This document shows, in pieces, positions 53,095-61,319 of a stretch of 64,000 nt of DNA. The notes under the pieces were generated by a model. That model was not told the DNA's origin, searched no databases, and worked only from the letters and a program-made list of their open reading frames with translations. Both the position numbers and the translations under genes were made by a program. Numbering within the stretch: the first letter of the stretch is position 1; every line of letters starts with the position of its first letter. The DNA is from an uncultured Christensenellaceae bacterium (lineage in GTDB: Bacteria; Bacillota; Clostridia; Christensenellales; Pumilibacteraceae). Location: the NCBI GenBank assembly GCA_910587595.1, contig CAJULQ010000006.1:93357-157356 (forward strand). The letters run 5' to 3'.

Positions 53095-53757
53095 TTACAG
53101 ATCAAAATAGTTTTTGGGAATAAAATGTATTCCTATCGTAGCTTGCTCTTCCGCACAATATCCGTTTTCAATCAACAGTTTACTCATAGATACAAGATTC
53201 AAATATCCTTCGTCGGTTTTTATTGCTGTAACTAACGTTGCGCTTTCATTATTTTCTTTCTTTATACTCAACAAATATCTTTTTTCATTTACAACACCGG
53301 CCTCGGCATACGGACTTTTATAACGAATGACCATTTCGCCGTTTTCATCCCGTTCTATACATTTATCTGTATACGGCTCCGGTTGACTTTTTGTCGGATC
53401 GATCGCATATCTGCACCATTTCTCATTCGGCTGTGTACTATTCAACCCATACAGACTGTGCATTGCCCCCGGAGTAAACGTCCATTTATCGCGTATTTTC
53501 ACATATACGAATCCTTGCGGCTCAAACTCTACCAAAAAATACTGTAACTTATCTTTTTCGTTATACAACGGATACACGGCAAACGACGTGAATTTGCCGT
53601 CTTCCGTCATATACTTTTTCTCTATGCGCTCCGTGACCCTTGCCAAGTGCTCTTCTTCCGTATAATCGCTTGCCCTTTCCGCGGCACAGCCCGTACATAG
53701 CGCCGACACAAACAACATTAGCATTACCGTTACAACTGCCACTGCCCGTTTTTTCAT
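53095..53757 (-). CDS. Lipoprotein, tandem paralogue 2
   Basis: 220 residues from ATG at 53757 behind AGGAGGGG. Lipobox ALCTGC. Shares the N-terminal 110 residues (CAAERASDYTEEEHLARVTE) and the C-terminal module (GYLNLVSMSKLLIENGYCAE) with the copy to the right more closely than with the copy to the left. Together the three look like recent tandem duplication with diverging middles. Function unknown. Confidence 0.85.
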   Translation of the reverse strand: MKKRAVAVVTVMLMLFVSALCTGCAAERASDYTEEEHLARVTERIEKKYMTEDGKFTSFAVYPLYNEKDKLQYFLVEFEPQGFVYVKIRDKWTFTPGAMHSLYGLNSTQPNEKWCRYAIDPTKSQPEPYTDKCIERDENGEMVIRYKSPYAEAGVVNEKRYLLSIKKENNESATLVTAIKTDEGYLNLVSMSKLLIENGYCAEEQATIGIHFIPKNYFDL

Positions 53758-53773
53758 ATCCATACCCCTCCTT

Positions 53774-54439
53774 TTATAAATCAAATGCCCCTTTAGGAAT
53801 GAAATATTTACCCAAAGTAGCTTGCTTTTCCGTGAAACGCCCGTTTTCTATCAACAATTTACTCATAGATACAAGATTAAAATATCCTTCGTCGGTTTTT
53901 ATTGCTTCAACCAGTTCAACACCTATATCTCTTTCATCCTTTAGGCTAAGCAAATATCTTTTTTCGTCTTTAATGCCTGCCGCGGCATACGGACTTTCAT
54001 AACGAATGACCACTTCCCCGTTTTCATCCCGTTCTATACATTTATCTGTATACGGCTCCGGTTGGCTTTTTGTCGGATCAATTGTATATCTATACCATGG
54101 AGTTATCGGCGGAGTATTACTAACGCCATATAAACTATGCATACTTTCAAAAATATTATTATACCATTTATCGCGTATTTTCACATATACGAATCCTTGC
54201 GGCTCGAACTCCACTAAAAAATACTGTAACTTATCTTTTTCGTTATACAACGGATACACGGCAAACGACGTGAATTGGCTGTCTTCCGTCATATACTTTT
54301 TTTCTATGCGCTCCGTGACCCTTGCCAAGTGCTCTTCTTCCGTAAAGTAGCTTGCACGCTCTGCCGCACACCCCGTACTTGCCATTGTTACAAACGACAA
54401 CAGCCCCACCAATACTACTGCCGCTATCTTTCTTTTCAT
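53774..54439 (-). CDS. Lipoprotein, tandem paralogue 1
   Basis: 221 residues from ATG at 54439 behind AAAGGGGATGG. Lipobox MASTGC. Same architecture as the next two genes: ERASYFTEEEHLARVTERIE, QFTSFAVYPLYNEKDKLQYF and a C-terminal GYFNLVSMSKLLIENGRFTE. It is the first of the three and its promoter is next to it. Candidates for such tandem sets include variable surface lipoproteins and immunity proteins, but nothing here decides it. Confidence 0.85.
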   Translation of the reverse strand: MKRKIAAVVLVGLLSFVTMASTGCAAERASYFTEEEHLARVTERIEKKYMTEDSQFTSFAVYPLYNEKDKLQYFLVEFEPQGFVYVKIRDKWYNNIFESMHSLYGVSNTPPITPWYRYTIDPTKSQPEPYTDKCIERDENGEVVIRYESPYAAAGIKDEKRYLLSLKDERDIGVELVEAIKTDEGYFNLVSMSKLLIENGRFTEKQATLGKYFIPKGAFDL

Positions 54440-54485
54440 AATACCATCCCCTTTATACAACTTTTACCATATCTTCTATAATTAC

Positions 54486-54514
54486 AGTATACTCTATATA
54501 TTATATTTTGTCAA
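54486..54514 (-). promoter_or_regulatory. Consensus promoter of the lipoprotein triplet
   Basis: TTGACA (54509-54514), 17-bp spacer, TATACT (54486-54491) on the minus strand. Confidence 0.9.
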
Positions 54515-54577
54515 TACCGCCCCATTAACGGATCGGCGCCGCCGACAAAAGCTCTTTTATTTCGCAGTCGATTTTCC

Positions 54578-54606
54578 TTGACATTGCGCCGCGAACGTGA
54601 TAGAAT
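54578..54606 (+). promoter_or_regulatory. Promoter of tRNA-fMet transcript
   Basis: TTGACA (54578-54583), 17-bp spacer, TAGAAT (54601-54606). The transcript would run through the partial tRNA copy before the complete tRNA. Confidence 0.88.
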
Positions 54607-54641
54607 AGATAAGTACCCTAAATTGCAAGGTAGCAACCTAG

Positions 54642-54675
54642 CTTAATAGGTAATGACGCGGGATGGAGCAGTCGG
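54642..54675 (+). repeat. Partial duplicate of tRNA-fMet 5' region (pseudo-tRNA)
   Basis: CTTAATAGGTAATGACGCGG and the following GATGGAGCAGTCGG repeat the sequence at 54731-54764 with one mismatch. The copy includes the leader and first 19 nt of the tRNA (from 54657), then departs. Downstream it contains TATGAGCCCG, the reverse complement of the tRNA anticodon arm. It cannot form a tRNA. Lies inside the transcribed leader. Confidence 0.85.
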
Positions 54676-54745
54676 ATGTCGGGCGAAGTATGAGCCCGTG
54701 CGTCGATTGCCGCACCCAAACCCAATCTAACTTAATAGCTAATGA

Positions 54746-54821
54746 CGCGGGATGGAGCAGTCGGTAGCTCGTCGGGCTCATAACCCGAAGGCCGTAGGTT
54801 CGAGTCCTACTCCCGCAACCA
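54746..54821 (+). tRNA. tRNA-fMet (initiator, anticodon CAT)
   Basis: 76 nt including encoded CCA. Acceptor CGCGGGA/TCCCGCA has the unpaired C1-A72 of initiators. The anticodon arm GGG-CTCATAA-CCC has the three G-C pairs needed for P-site entry. T-arm GTAGG-TTCGAGT-CCTAC. Confidence 0.97.
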
Positions 54822-54823
54822 AT

Positions 54824-54858
54824 AAAAAGGCGCGTGTTATACAAGCGTCTTTTTTTTC
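54824..54858 (+). terminator. Terminator after tRNA-fMet
   Basis: AAAAAGGCGCGTGT and ACAAGCGTCTTTTTTTT form an imperfect stem with a T8 run. Confidence 0.82.
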
Positions 54859-54908
54859 ATAATTTTTTGTTTACGGGCGCACACTAAGCATTAGGAGGAA
54901 CAACCCAA

Positions 54909-55196
54909 ATGAACCGTAACCAAGAAAACAACAAGCCGCTCGCCACCGACGAGCAAATGATGCAAAAGATTTTGTTGCGCGAATGCGGCAGCGTGCAATC
55001 GGACGAATTCGCGGCCGACGAATTGGAACTGCACAGCGATTCCGACTATGCGAAGTTTGCACGGCGCGAGCAATACCCGCACGACCAAGAGTTTGCCGAG
55101 GACCAACCGCCCATAGGCGAGAGTCGCTATTTTTCCACGTGCGACTACACCATGATCCCCACCGACGACGACTCGGTGAACTGCCAAGGCAGCTGA
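54909..55196 (+). CDS. Small acidic hypothetical protein
   Basis: 95 residues with TAGGAGGA site. Strongly acidic (SDEFAADELELHSDSD, EFAEDQPPIGE) with three cysteines (ECGS, TCDY, NCQG). No membrane segment or signal peptide. No family recognised. It sits between the tRNA-fMet terminator and a LacI-type regulator. It reads cleanly with no frame disruption, so it is probably a real gene. Confidence 0.75.
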   Translation: MNRNQENNKPLATDEQMMQKILLRECGSVQSDEFAADELELHSDSDYAKFARREQYPHDQEFAEDQPPIGESRYFSTCDYTMIPTDDDSVNCQGS

Positions 55197-55240
55197 GCGA
55201 AAAAATCGGAGTTGGCAAAAGAAATCGTTTTCCGAAACTA

Positions 55241-55276
55241 TTGACAATTTTTTCAATTGTGTGCTATACTACCCGT
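55241..55276 (+). promoter_or_regulatory. lacI-like promoter with operator in spacer, leaderless start
   Basis: TTGACA (55241-55246), 18-bp spacer, TATACT (55265-55270), then 6 nt to ATG at 55277. The spacer contains ACAATT-TTTTC-AATTGT (55244-55260), a dyad suited to autorepression. No ribosome site. Confidence 0.82.
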
Positions 55277-56269
55277 ATGGTTACTATATACGACATAGCG
55301 CAAGAGAGCGGTTTTGCCGTGGGAACCGTGTCCAAAGCACTCAACAACTACTACGGCGTACATCAAGAAACACGCACCAAGATCTTGGAAGTGGCACGGC
55401 GCATGGGTTACACCCCCAACGCAAACGCACGCGCCTTAAAGGCAAAATTTTCGCACAATCTGGGCGTGCTTTTCTATTTGCGCGATAGTTTGGATCTGTC
55501 GCAATACTTTTTCATCGAGATATTAAACGCGTTTAAGCGCAAGTCCGAACTGCGCGGCTACGATCTCACGTTGCTTGCCAAGGGGCACGACCACGGCGCC
55601 GAAGCGTTTACCAAGCACTGCCGCATCCGTCAGTTAGACGGCGTGCTCATTTTCGGCGACTATCATTCCGATCTCGTGAACGAACTGATGGGCAGCGAGA
55701 TCCCTTGCGTGGGGTTCGACTATTTGGGTGACCGCATATCGGGCGTTACCAGCGACAACTACGAAAAAACCAAAGAAATGGTAACGACGCTGCTCGGCAT
55801 GGGGCACGAACGCATTTTGTTTCTTACGGGCGAAGACAATTTCGTGACCGTGGAACGCATGCGCGGCTACACCGACGCATTCCGCGACGCCGGCATAGAT
55901 AGGTTGTCGTGCGTGCGCGCGGCCTACTCCGACCCCGACTTGTCGTATCGATTGACACGCAAGCTGGTGCCCGAACTCAAGCCCACCGCCATTTTATACC
56001 CCGACGATTTTTCGGCCACGGGCGGCTTGAACGCCATTCGCTCTTTGGGCCTTTCGGTGCCCGAAGACATCTCTGTGGCGTCGTTCGACGGCAGCGTGTT
56101 TTCGGACATCACCAGCCCCAAGCTTTCGGGCGTGCGGCAAGACGCCGCGGGGATCGGCAGCGCTTTGGCCAACAAACTCATTTCGCTCATCGAAACGCCC
56201 CAAAAAGAAAACGAACTGATCACGGTGCCCGCGCACGTGCGGTTTACCGAAAGTTGCCGCGCGATCTGA
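55277..56269 (+). CDS. LacI-family transcriptional regulator
   Basis: 330 residues. N-terminal HTH TIYDIAQESGFAVGTVSKALN and hinge NARALKAKFSHNLGVLF, then a periplasmic-binding-protein-like sensor (GVLIFGDYHSD, ILYPDDFSATGGLNAIR, DISVASFDGSVFSDITSPKLSG). Its target is not evident because no sugar gene lies beside it; autoregulation is likely from the operator in its promoter. The ATG lies 6 nt from the -10 box, so the transcript is probably leaderless. Confidence 0.92.
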   Translation: MVTIYDIAQESGFAVGTVSKALNNYYGVHQETRTKILEVARRMGYTPNANARALKAKFSHNLGVLFYLRDSLDLSQYFFIEILNAFKRKSELRGYDLTLLAKGHDHGAEAFTKHCRIRQLDGVLIFGDYHSDLVNELMGSEIPCVGFDYLGDRISGVTSDNYEKTKEMVTTLLGMGHERILFLTGEDNFVTVERMRGYTDAFRDAGIDRLSCVRAAYSDPDLSYRLTRKLVPELKPTAILYPDDFSATGGLNAIRSLGLSVPEDISVASFDGSVFSDITSPKLSGVRQDAAGIGSALANKLISLIETPQKENELITVPAHVRFTESCRAI

Positions 56270-56293
56270 CCGCGCCCATGCTCTTTTAATCGT

Positions 56294-57202
56294 TTATTCA
56301 ATGCCGCCGCGGCTATCCACCGTCACGCCCAACATGCGCGAAAGCTCATCGGGCGTGATTTTTCGTATCCGCTTGCCCGCCGCCACTGCCTTGGCAAAAG
56401 CCTCTTCGCGCGCGCCCGAGTAGCCGAACGACACGAAAAAGCGGCACTTTGCTACCGATTCGGCATAGGCATACCCCTTGCGATATAACGCTTGCGCCAA
56501 ACGAATGCGCGCGTCCACGTCGTAGTCGTCCGTATCGCCCAAGCACACGGCGGGCACGCGACGGTTTGGCGGGTGCGGATATTGTTTTTTGAGATGCCGC
56601 ACGGCTTGCGCCAAAACGGCGTCTTTGCCGCGCACCACCGTACCGCGGTGTTTTTGCAACAATGCCGGCAAGGTGCACTCGTAGCGCGCACACAACTCTT
56701 TGGCCACCAACATAGACATCTCGGCGTCGTCGCAACTCTTGTGCTCACACAAATGCGATGCATCTATGCCGAGGTCTTGCACGATCGCCTCCAGCGACCG
56801 CATTTGCTTTTGCTCTGTGTAGGCGGCATAAAATTTTTGCGTGTCGTACACGTCGGGCAACAGTTGCGGCTTGTGGTAGCGCGCGCACGCCGCCGCCAAA
56901 AAGTGCAGATCGGATAAAATGCTGTGCCCCAAAAACACTCTGTCGGGCGCCGTGAACAGCGCTTGCAATTCCGTATACCGCGCCGCAAACGTGGGACTGT
57001 CGTAAAATGCTTTTTCGGGATAGGCCAACCGAATCCACGGATCGAACCCCGCGCGGCTCAGCTTGAATTTGCATTGGGGATCGATGAGCATGTCCCGCTT
57101 TTCGCGCACGACAAACGCGGCGTCGCAGATCACATACCCCACCGAACACACGTGCGTACCGTCGGCGCACTCCATATCGAAAAACATATACTCGTTTGCC
57201 AT
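56294..57202 (-). CDS. DnaQ-like 3'-5' exonuclease with C-terminal BRCT-like region
   Basis: About 302 residues. Exonuclease features: FFDMECADG (DxE), GHSILSDLHFL (HxxxD) and HKSCDDAEMSMLV (third carboxylate). The C-terminal 70 residues (CRFFVSFGYSGAREEAFAKAVA) look like a BRCT-type module. ATG at 57202, with TTGACA-17-TAAAAT only 7 nt upstream and no ribosome site. Related proteins act in DNA repair or RNA turnover. It shares the leaderless layout of its divergent neighbour. Confidence 0.8.
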   Translation of the reverse strand: MANEYMFFDMECADGTHVCSVGYVICDAAFVVREKRDMLIDPQCKFKLSRAGFDPWIRLAYPEKAFYDSPTFAARYTELQALFTAPDRVFLGHSILSDLHFLAAACARYHKPQLLPDVYDTQKFYAAYTEQKQMRSLEAIVQDLGIDASHLCEHKSCDDAEMSMLVAKELCARYECTLPALLQKHRGTVVRGKDAVLAQAVRHLKKQYPHPPNRRVPAVCLGDTDDYDVDARIRLAQALYRKGYAYAESVAKCRFFVSFGYSGAREEAFAKAVAAGKRIRKITPDELSRMLGVTVDSRGGIE

Positions 57203-57209
57203 TTTATCC

Positions 57210-57238
57210 ATTTTAACATCACACGGCCGCATTGTCAA
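57210..57238 (-). promoter_or_regulatory. Leaderless-type promoter of the exonuclease gene
   Basis: TTGACA (57233-57238), 17-bp spacer, TAAAAT (57210-57215), then 7 nt to ATG. Confidence 0.8.
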
Positions 57239-57299
57239 AGAAATACCGCCACTTTGCCCAATGCCATGCGCCCCATTCCCGACAAAATAATGTGCATGT

Positions 57300-57335
57300 A
57301 AAAAGCGACCCATCCATACGATCGGGTCGCTTTTA
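57300..57335. terminator. Bidirectional terminator
   Basis: AAAAGCGACCC and GGGTCGCTTTT stem at the end of the R-M operon, with T/A runs on both sides. Confidence 0.88.
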
Positions 57336-57374
57336 TGATAGCTAGACATTAATGAGTTCAACCGCCTACAACAT

Positions 57375-58607
57375 TCAAATTTTTGCCCGTTTTCTCTCTG
57401 CTTCTTTCAGATAAAATATTTTTCGATGTTCTTTCATATACTCCATACGTTTATCATTCAATATCAACGTAAAAATATGCTGGTTAAGTAACAATTTTTG
57501 CTTAAGCTGCCAATTATTATCAATCAAAAACGAGAAGATCAGCTGCTTGTTTTCGTCAACCGTTATCATATGCTTATCAAATAGCGCGTCCGCATTGGCA
57601 GACAATAATAATCCGTTATTAACATCGTATGCTTCCACAATATCGCTATCGGCAAAACGTTTAATATGCGAAGCAATAAAGAGCATCGGCACACTTTCAA
57701 AATCCGCGCTGATTTGTGTAAACGGACAAAACACTTCTCCTTCATGCGTAGTATAGTTCATCATTTCTTTTGCCAACAATTCTTTCCATGCGGATTGCTG
57801 CGCTCGGCTTTTTTCCTCCTCGACCGCCAAGCCATTCAAAACTGTTACCCTAGCTTGTTCTTGTTGCCGCTTAACTTGTAAATATTGCTCCCAATTTTTA
57901 TTTGTTTCTCCAACCAGAGTGAAAAACCTCGGATTCTTCTCAAGCAATATATAAACGCTTTTAATTGCGGAGTGCTCTATCAACACTATAAAAGTGTCAT
58001 TACAAAACATTGATAATCTAAGTTTATGAAACTCAATATCATCTGCCGTGCCAAGTCCATGAATGGCTTGCGTAATCTGAATGGGCGTAAACTTCGATCC
58101 GCTTAACGCAATGGTTTCACTGTTATCCCACTTAACCGATTTACCCGTGTTTCTTATAACCTTATTGGTATATTCCATTGTAAAATACTTTACCGTATCG
58201 TTAACAAGATACACATCGGCATAATCATTAAGTTGCAAATGTTCATGTTGCGTCGTTTGCGGGCCGTCTCTACGCTGTAATCGCGGCATATCCAAATCAC
58301 GATAAAATCCGTCCGACATGCCTATGTTTGACTGCTTCGCGCTTTCGAATGGCTTTTCGCTTGCTTCTTCAATTTCACGCATTTCTTGTATGCTTAAATA
58401 ATATAAAAGATTTTTATCGAGCCCTTCTCGTCCCCCATTTCTTTTTCCGCGATTTGTAAGATCTGAATGCGTTAGATTTTTATACCAAAGTGTAAATCTA
58501 GTATGTGGATGCGCTTGAATATATTCAAACATATCTTTAGAACGACTTTCAATGAAATTTACAATCATCTCCCTATCGGCAAGAAAGGTTATAGAACTGA
58601 ACGGCAT
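57375..58607 (-). CDS. HNH restriction endonuclease (partner of two C5 methyltransferases)
   Basis: 410 residues. A long N-terminal half without known motifs (likely target-recognition) and a C-terminal HNH_2-type nuclease: CPFTQISADF, ASHIKRFADSD (H314), YDVNNGLLLSANADALFDKH (N331, D340). The fit of ASHI...NNGLLLS...LFD is strong. It is AT-rich. Follows M.B by 5 nt, so it is translated with the methyltransferases. Together they form a type II R-M system with one nuclease and two methylases. Confidence 0.85.
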   Translation of the reverse strand: MPFSSITFLADREMIVNFIESRSKDMFEYIQAHPHTRFTLWYKNLTHSDLTNRGKRNGGREGLDKNLLYYLSIQEMREIEEASEKPFESAKQSNIGMSDGFYRDLDMPRLQRRDGPQTTQHEHLQLNDYADVYLVNDTVKYFTMEYTNKVIRNTGKSVKWDNSETIALSGSKFTPIQITQAIHGLGTADDIEFHKLRLSMFCNDTFIVLIEHSAIKSVYILLEKNPRFFTLVGETNKNWEQYLQVKRQQEQARVTVLNGLAVEEEKSRAQQSAWKELLAKEMMNYTTHEGEVFCPFTQISADFESVPMLFIASHIKRFADSDIVEAYDVNNGLLLSANADALFDKHMITVDENKQLIFSFLIDNNWQLKQKLLLNQHIFTLILNDKRMEYMKEHRKIFYLKEAERKRAKI

Positions 58608-58612
58608 ATTTT

Positions 58613-59593
58613 TTACCTCATATTATTATTCATATAGTTCATAAGTTTAATAGCGACCGCATATGCAACATCTACGGTCACAGCATTACCAAATTGTTTA
58701 TACGCTTGACAGTCCGAAACAACTTGCACCCAATCGCTTGGAAATCCTTGCAATTTTCTACATTCATTTGGTGTCAGCTTTCTGATATTTGTACGATTCT
58801 CATCGTCAAACAAAGAGCGACTTTCAATGTCTGTCACATAATTATCTTGACTTGCTCGATGCATCTTGTGCATTGTAGCCGTTAGCGTCTTTGATATGGA
58901 CAAATCTATGGTAGGTTGAACAATATAGCCTTTTGTACCTTCTCCCAATATCGTTTTTTCTATTTTCGGCGTAAGAAAATATTTTTTATCCACTTCCTTA
59001 TCTAACAAGTCTTGCGTGGTTAGTTGCAAAGGAACGGTTTCGGGATATTCAAATGGAATATTATCAAATGCTTCTCTCAAAAATCCCACAATATATACCC
59101 TATTTCTTCGTTGCGGTATACCATAATCCGCAGAGTTTAGCACATTATAATTACAGTCATACCCAATACTGTTTAATTCATTAAGAATACGCTTGAATGT
59201 TTTTCCGTTGTTATGATTTATAATGTTTTTAACATTCTCAAGAACTACGACTTTTGTTCTGTGTGTTTTTAAAATGTCTTTAATTTCAAAAAATAGATCT
59301 CCTCTGTCCGCGTCTTCAAATCCTTTCAATTTCCCAAGAGTACTAAACGGCTGACAAGGGAAACCGCCTATAAGCACATCATGGGCGGGAATATTTGTTT
59401 TTTCTTCACGAATATCACCCAGAACGATTTGTTGTCCTATATTAGCTTTATATGTTTCTACTGCAAATTTATCAAAATCATTGGCCCATACAATATTAAA
59501 ACCCGCATTCTCAAACCCAAGGTCAAACCCGCCAATACCAGCAAATAAACTGACAACACGATATTTTTTATTTGGTTTTTTTATTCTTTCCAT
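58613..59593 (-). CDS. DNA (cytosine-5) methyltransferase B
   Basis: 326 residues from ATG at 59593. C5-MTase motifs: I FAGIGGFDLGFENAGF, IV GFPCQPFSTLGKLKGF (catalytic Cys80), VI VLENVKNIINH, VIII PQRRNRVYIVGF, X QFGNAVTVDVAYAV. All ten-motif order standard. The start overlaps the end of MTase A by 26 nt. The variable target-recognition region between VIII and X is distinct from A, so the two probably methylate different (or complementary asymmetric) sites. Confidence 0.95.
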   Translation of the reverse strand: MERIKKPNKKYRVVSLFAGIGGFDLGFENAGFNIVWANDFDKFAVETYKANIGQQIVLGDIREEKTNIPAHDVLIGGFPCQPFSTLGKLKGFEDADRGDLFFEIKDILKTHRTKVVVLENVKNIINHNNGKTFKRILNELNSIGYDCNYNVLNSADYGIPQRRNRVYIVGFLREAFDNIPFEYPETVPLQLTTQDLLDKEVDKKYFLTPKIEKTILGEGTKGYIVQPTIDLSISKTLTATMHKMHRASQDNYVTDIESRSLFDDENRTNIRKLTPNECRKLQGFPSDWVQVVSDCQAYKQFGNAVTVDVAYAVAIKLMNYMNNNMR

Positions 59594-60704
59594 AAATCCA
59601 GCCCTCAACTTTCGCTATTTCTTTCACCAAATACATAAGAACATCAACCACAATGGAATTACCGGCTTGCTTATATGCTTGCGCTTTCGATACAACAATT
59701 TTATAGCTGTCTGGAAATCCCATAAGTCTATGCACTTCTCTCACTGTCAGCGCGCGTACTCTTCCATTTGTTGTTACATAGTTATTCACGCTTGAACGAT
59801 GAGAATTTCCCATAGTCGACAATAATGCTCGCGCTATCGGCAGATCGATTTTGGCATCGGTGTGCATAAAATTTTTGGTTCCCGGCGATAAACAATATTG
59901 CTTTAATTTTTCCGACAAATAATATCTCTCTTCGGGCACCCCCTTGCGCTCGTTTATTTTTGTTAAAACACCGTCTATGCTTTGCAAACTTCCTTCTGCA
60001 ATATTTTCTTCCAGAAAATCTTGCATAGTATAATTTAGTTTAATTGGATCGGGAAATTTGAATTTTTCGCAATGGCTTGCTTCTTTAAAGCCTACAACAA
60101 AAATCCTTCTTCTTCCTTGCGGAATCCCATAATTGCGCGAATCCAAAATATCAAATTTATAACTATATCCCAATTCACTGAAAACCCGTTGCATAATCGC
60201 CCAAGTTTTACCATTGTCATGACGCGTCAGACCATATACATTTTCGTATATAAAAACCTTAGGTTGAATATCTTTTACAAGCCTAACGTAATCGTAAAAC
60301 AACGTGCCGCGAGTATCGTTAAATCCTTCCTTTGCTCCTATAACCGAAAAGCTTTGACACGGGCTGCCTCCAACAAACAAATCAATTTTATCAGCAAAAT
60401 CCGTTCCGTCCAGCATTTTAACATCCGCAAAAAACAAGTCATTTTGAATCTTATAATTCGAAAGATAAGATAGCTTTACAAAATTAGTCTTTATGGAATT
60501 TTTTTTGTAAAGCATGTTTGTATAGTCTCTTTTTTCTTCCGGATACGATAGCCCTTTGATAAAATTAAGTTCTTTGTCGGCATCAACAAAAATTTCCACA
60601 TCACCATTATCGCAAGCAAACTCTATTTCATGATCCATATCAAGTCTTAAAAGTGCTTGCTCTATAGCACCTATGCCACTAAAAACAGTTCCTAATCTTA
60701 TCAT
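59568..60704 (-). CDS. DNA (cytosine-5) methyltransferase A
   Basis: 378 residues. Motif I FSGIGAIEQALLRL, IV GGSPCQSFSVIGAKEGF (Cys116), VI YENVYGLTRHDNGK, VIII IPQGRRRIFVVGF, X KQAGNSIVVDVLMYL. An insert of about 65 residues separates motif I from motif IV (VDADKELNFIKGLSYPEEK region). Ribosome site GGAGAAG. First gene of the R-M operon, so methylation would precede nuclease synthesis. Confidence 0.95.
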   Translation of the reverse strand: MIRLGTVFSGIGAIEQALLRLDMDHEIEFACDNGDVEIFVDADKELNFIKGLSYPEEKRDYTNMLYKKNSIKTNFVKLSYLSNYKIQNDLFFADVKMLDGTDFADKIDLFVGGSPCQSFSVIGAKEGFNDTRGTLFYDYVRLVKDIQPKVFIYENVYGLTRHDNGKTWAIMQRVFSELGYSYKFDILDSRNYGIPQGRRRIFVVGFKEASHCEKFKFPDPIKLNYTMQDFLEENIAEGSLQSIDGVLTKINERKGVPEERYYLSEKLKQYCLSPGTKNFMHTDAKIDLPIARALLSTMGNSHRSSVNNYVTTNGRVRALTVREVHRLMGFPDSYKIVVSKAQAYKQAGNSIVVDVLMYLVKEIAKVEGWIYGKNKKTK

Positions 60705-60732
60705 TAAAGCTTCTCCGCAACGAATTAACTAT

Positions 60733-60762
60733 ATTATATCATACTAAGCATAATTATATCAA
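60733..60762 (-). promoter_or_regulatory. Promoter of the R-M operon
   Basis: TTGATA (60757-60762), 18-bp spacer, TATAAT (60733-60738) on the minus strand, about 22 nt leader before ATG of MTase A. Confidence 0.8.
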
Positions 60763-60870
60763 GTATAAATTCTTGCGTCACATTATCAATCTCCTAGGCA
60801 ATTTATGCTTTTTCCTCCATGATCTATAGAAGTTCAACATTTCAATGCCTTTATTTTATTAATAAAAGAT

Positions 60871-60904
60871 AAAAACGGGCTGTTAGTCAAAAGACAAACA
60901 GCCC
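60871..60904 (-). terminator. Terminator downstream of the tRNA-Pro fragment
   Basis: Minus strand GGGCTGTTTGTC pairs with GACTAACAGCCC around TTTT and is followed by GTTTTTATC. It was presumably the original terminator of the tRNA-Pro gene. Confidence 0.85.
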
Positions 60905-60912
60905 AACAATAG

Positions 60913-60957
60913 TGGTCGAAGTGGCGAGACTTGAACTCGCGGCCTCTTGGTCCCTAA
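60913..60957 (-). other. tRNA-Pro 3' fragment, probable attachment site (att)
   Basis: The minus strand reads TTAGGGACCAAGAGGCCGCG and continues AGTTCAAGTCTCGCCACTTCG with ACCA: anticodon loop, T-arm and acceptor of a tRNA-Pro (loop TTAGGGA, anticodon AGG). Sequence before the anticodon loop is unrelated (CAGCACATACTG) and the 5' half of the tRNA is missing. This is the duplicated 3' end left at one boundary when an element integrates in a tRNA gene. Host side is left (terminator present), element side is right. Confidence 0.75.
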
Positions 60958-60983
60958 CAGTATGTGCTGTTTCGGGGCTTTTT

Positions 60984-61319
60984 TTATTGCTTTGTAGGTT
61001 CGGAAAGCAGGCGGGCAAGATAATCGGACCCGGCGTATAAAATGCGCATTACAGTGGCAGTTTCGGCGTTTTCGTCTACTATGTACAAAATCACATAGTT
61101 TTCGACGAATGCTTGAAAGTAGTCAAATTCCAAAGGTAGGTCGAGATCTAACGGTTTGCCACTCATCGGAAAGTTCGCAATACGTTCAAATTGTTCGGTG
61201 AATGCATCAATCAATTTAACGGCGGCATTCGGGTTACATAGTGTTTGGGCGATATAGTTGCCTATGTTTTTAATATCGGCTTGGGCAATCGGTTGTAAGA
61301 CTACGTTATAGTTTTTCAT
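60984..61319 (-). CDS. ParE/RelE-type toxin
   Basis: 111 residues. NYNVVLQPIAQADIKNIGNYI start, FERIANFPMSGKPLDLDLP middle and YVILYIVDENAETATVMRIL end fit the RelE/ParE fold. ParE members poison gyrase and RelE members cut mRNA; this one cannot be placed with certainty. The start overlaps the antitoxin end by 14 nt, the usual arrangement. Confidence 0.9.
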   Translation of the reverse strand: MKNYNVVLQPIAQADIKNIGNYIAQTLCNPNAAVKLIDAFTEQFERIANFPMSGKPLDLDLPLEFDYFQAFVENYVILYIVDENAETATVMRILYAGSDYLARLLSEPTKQ

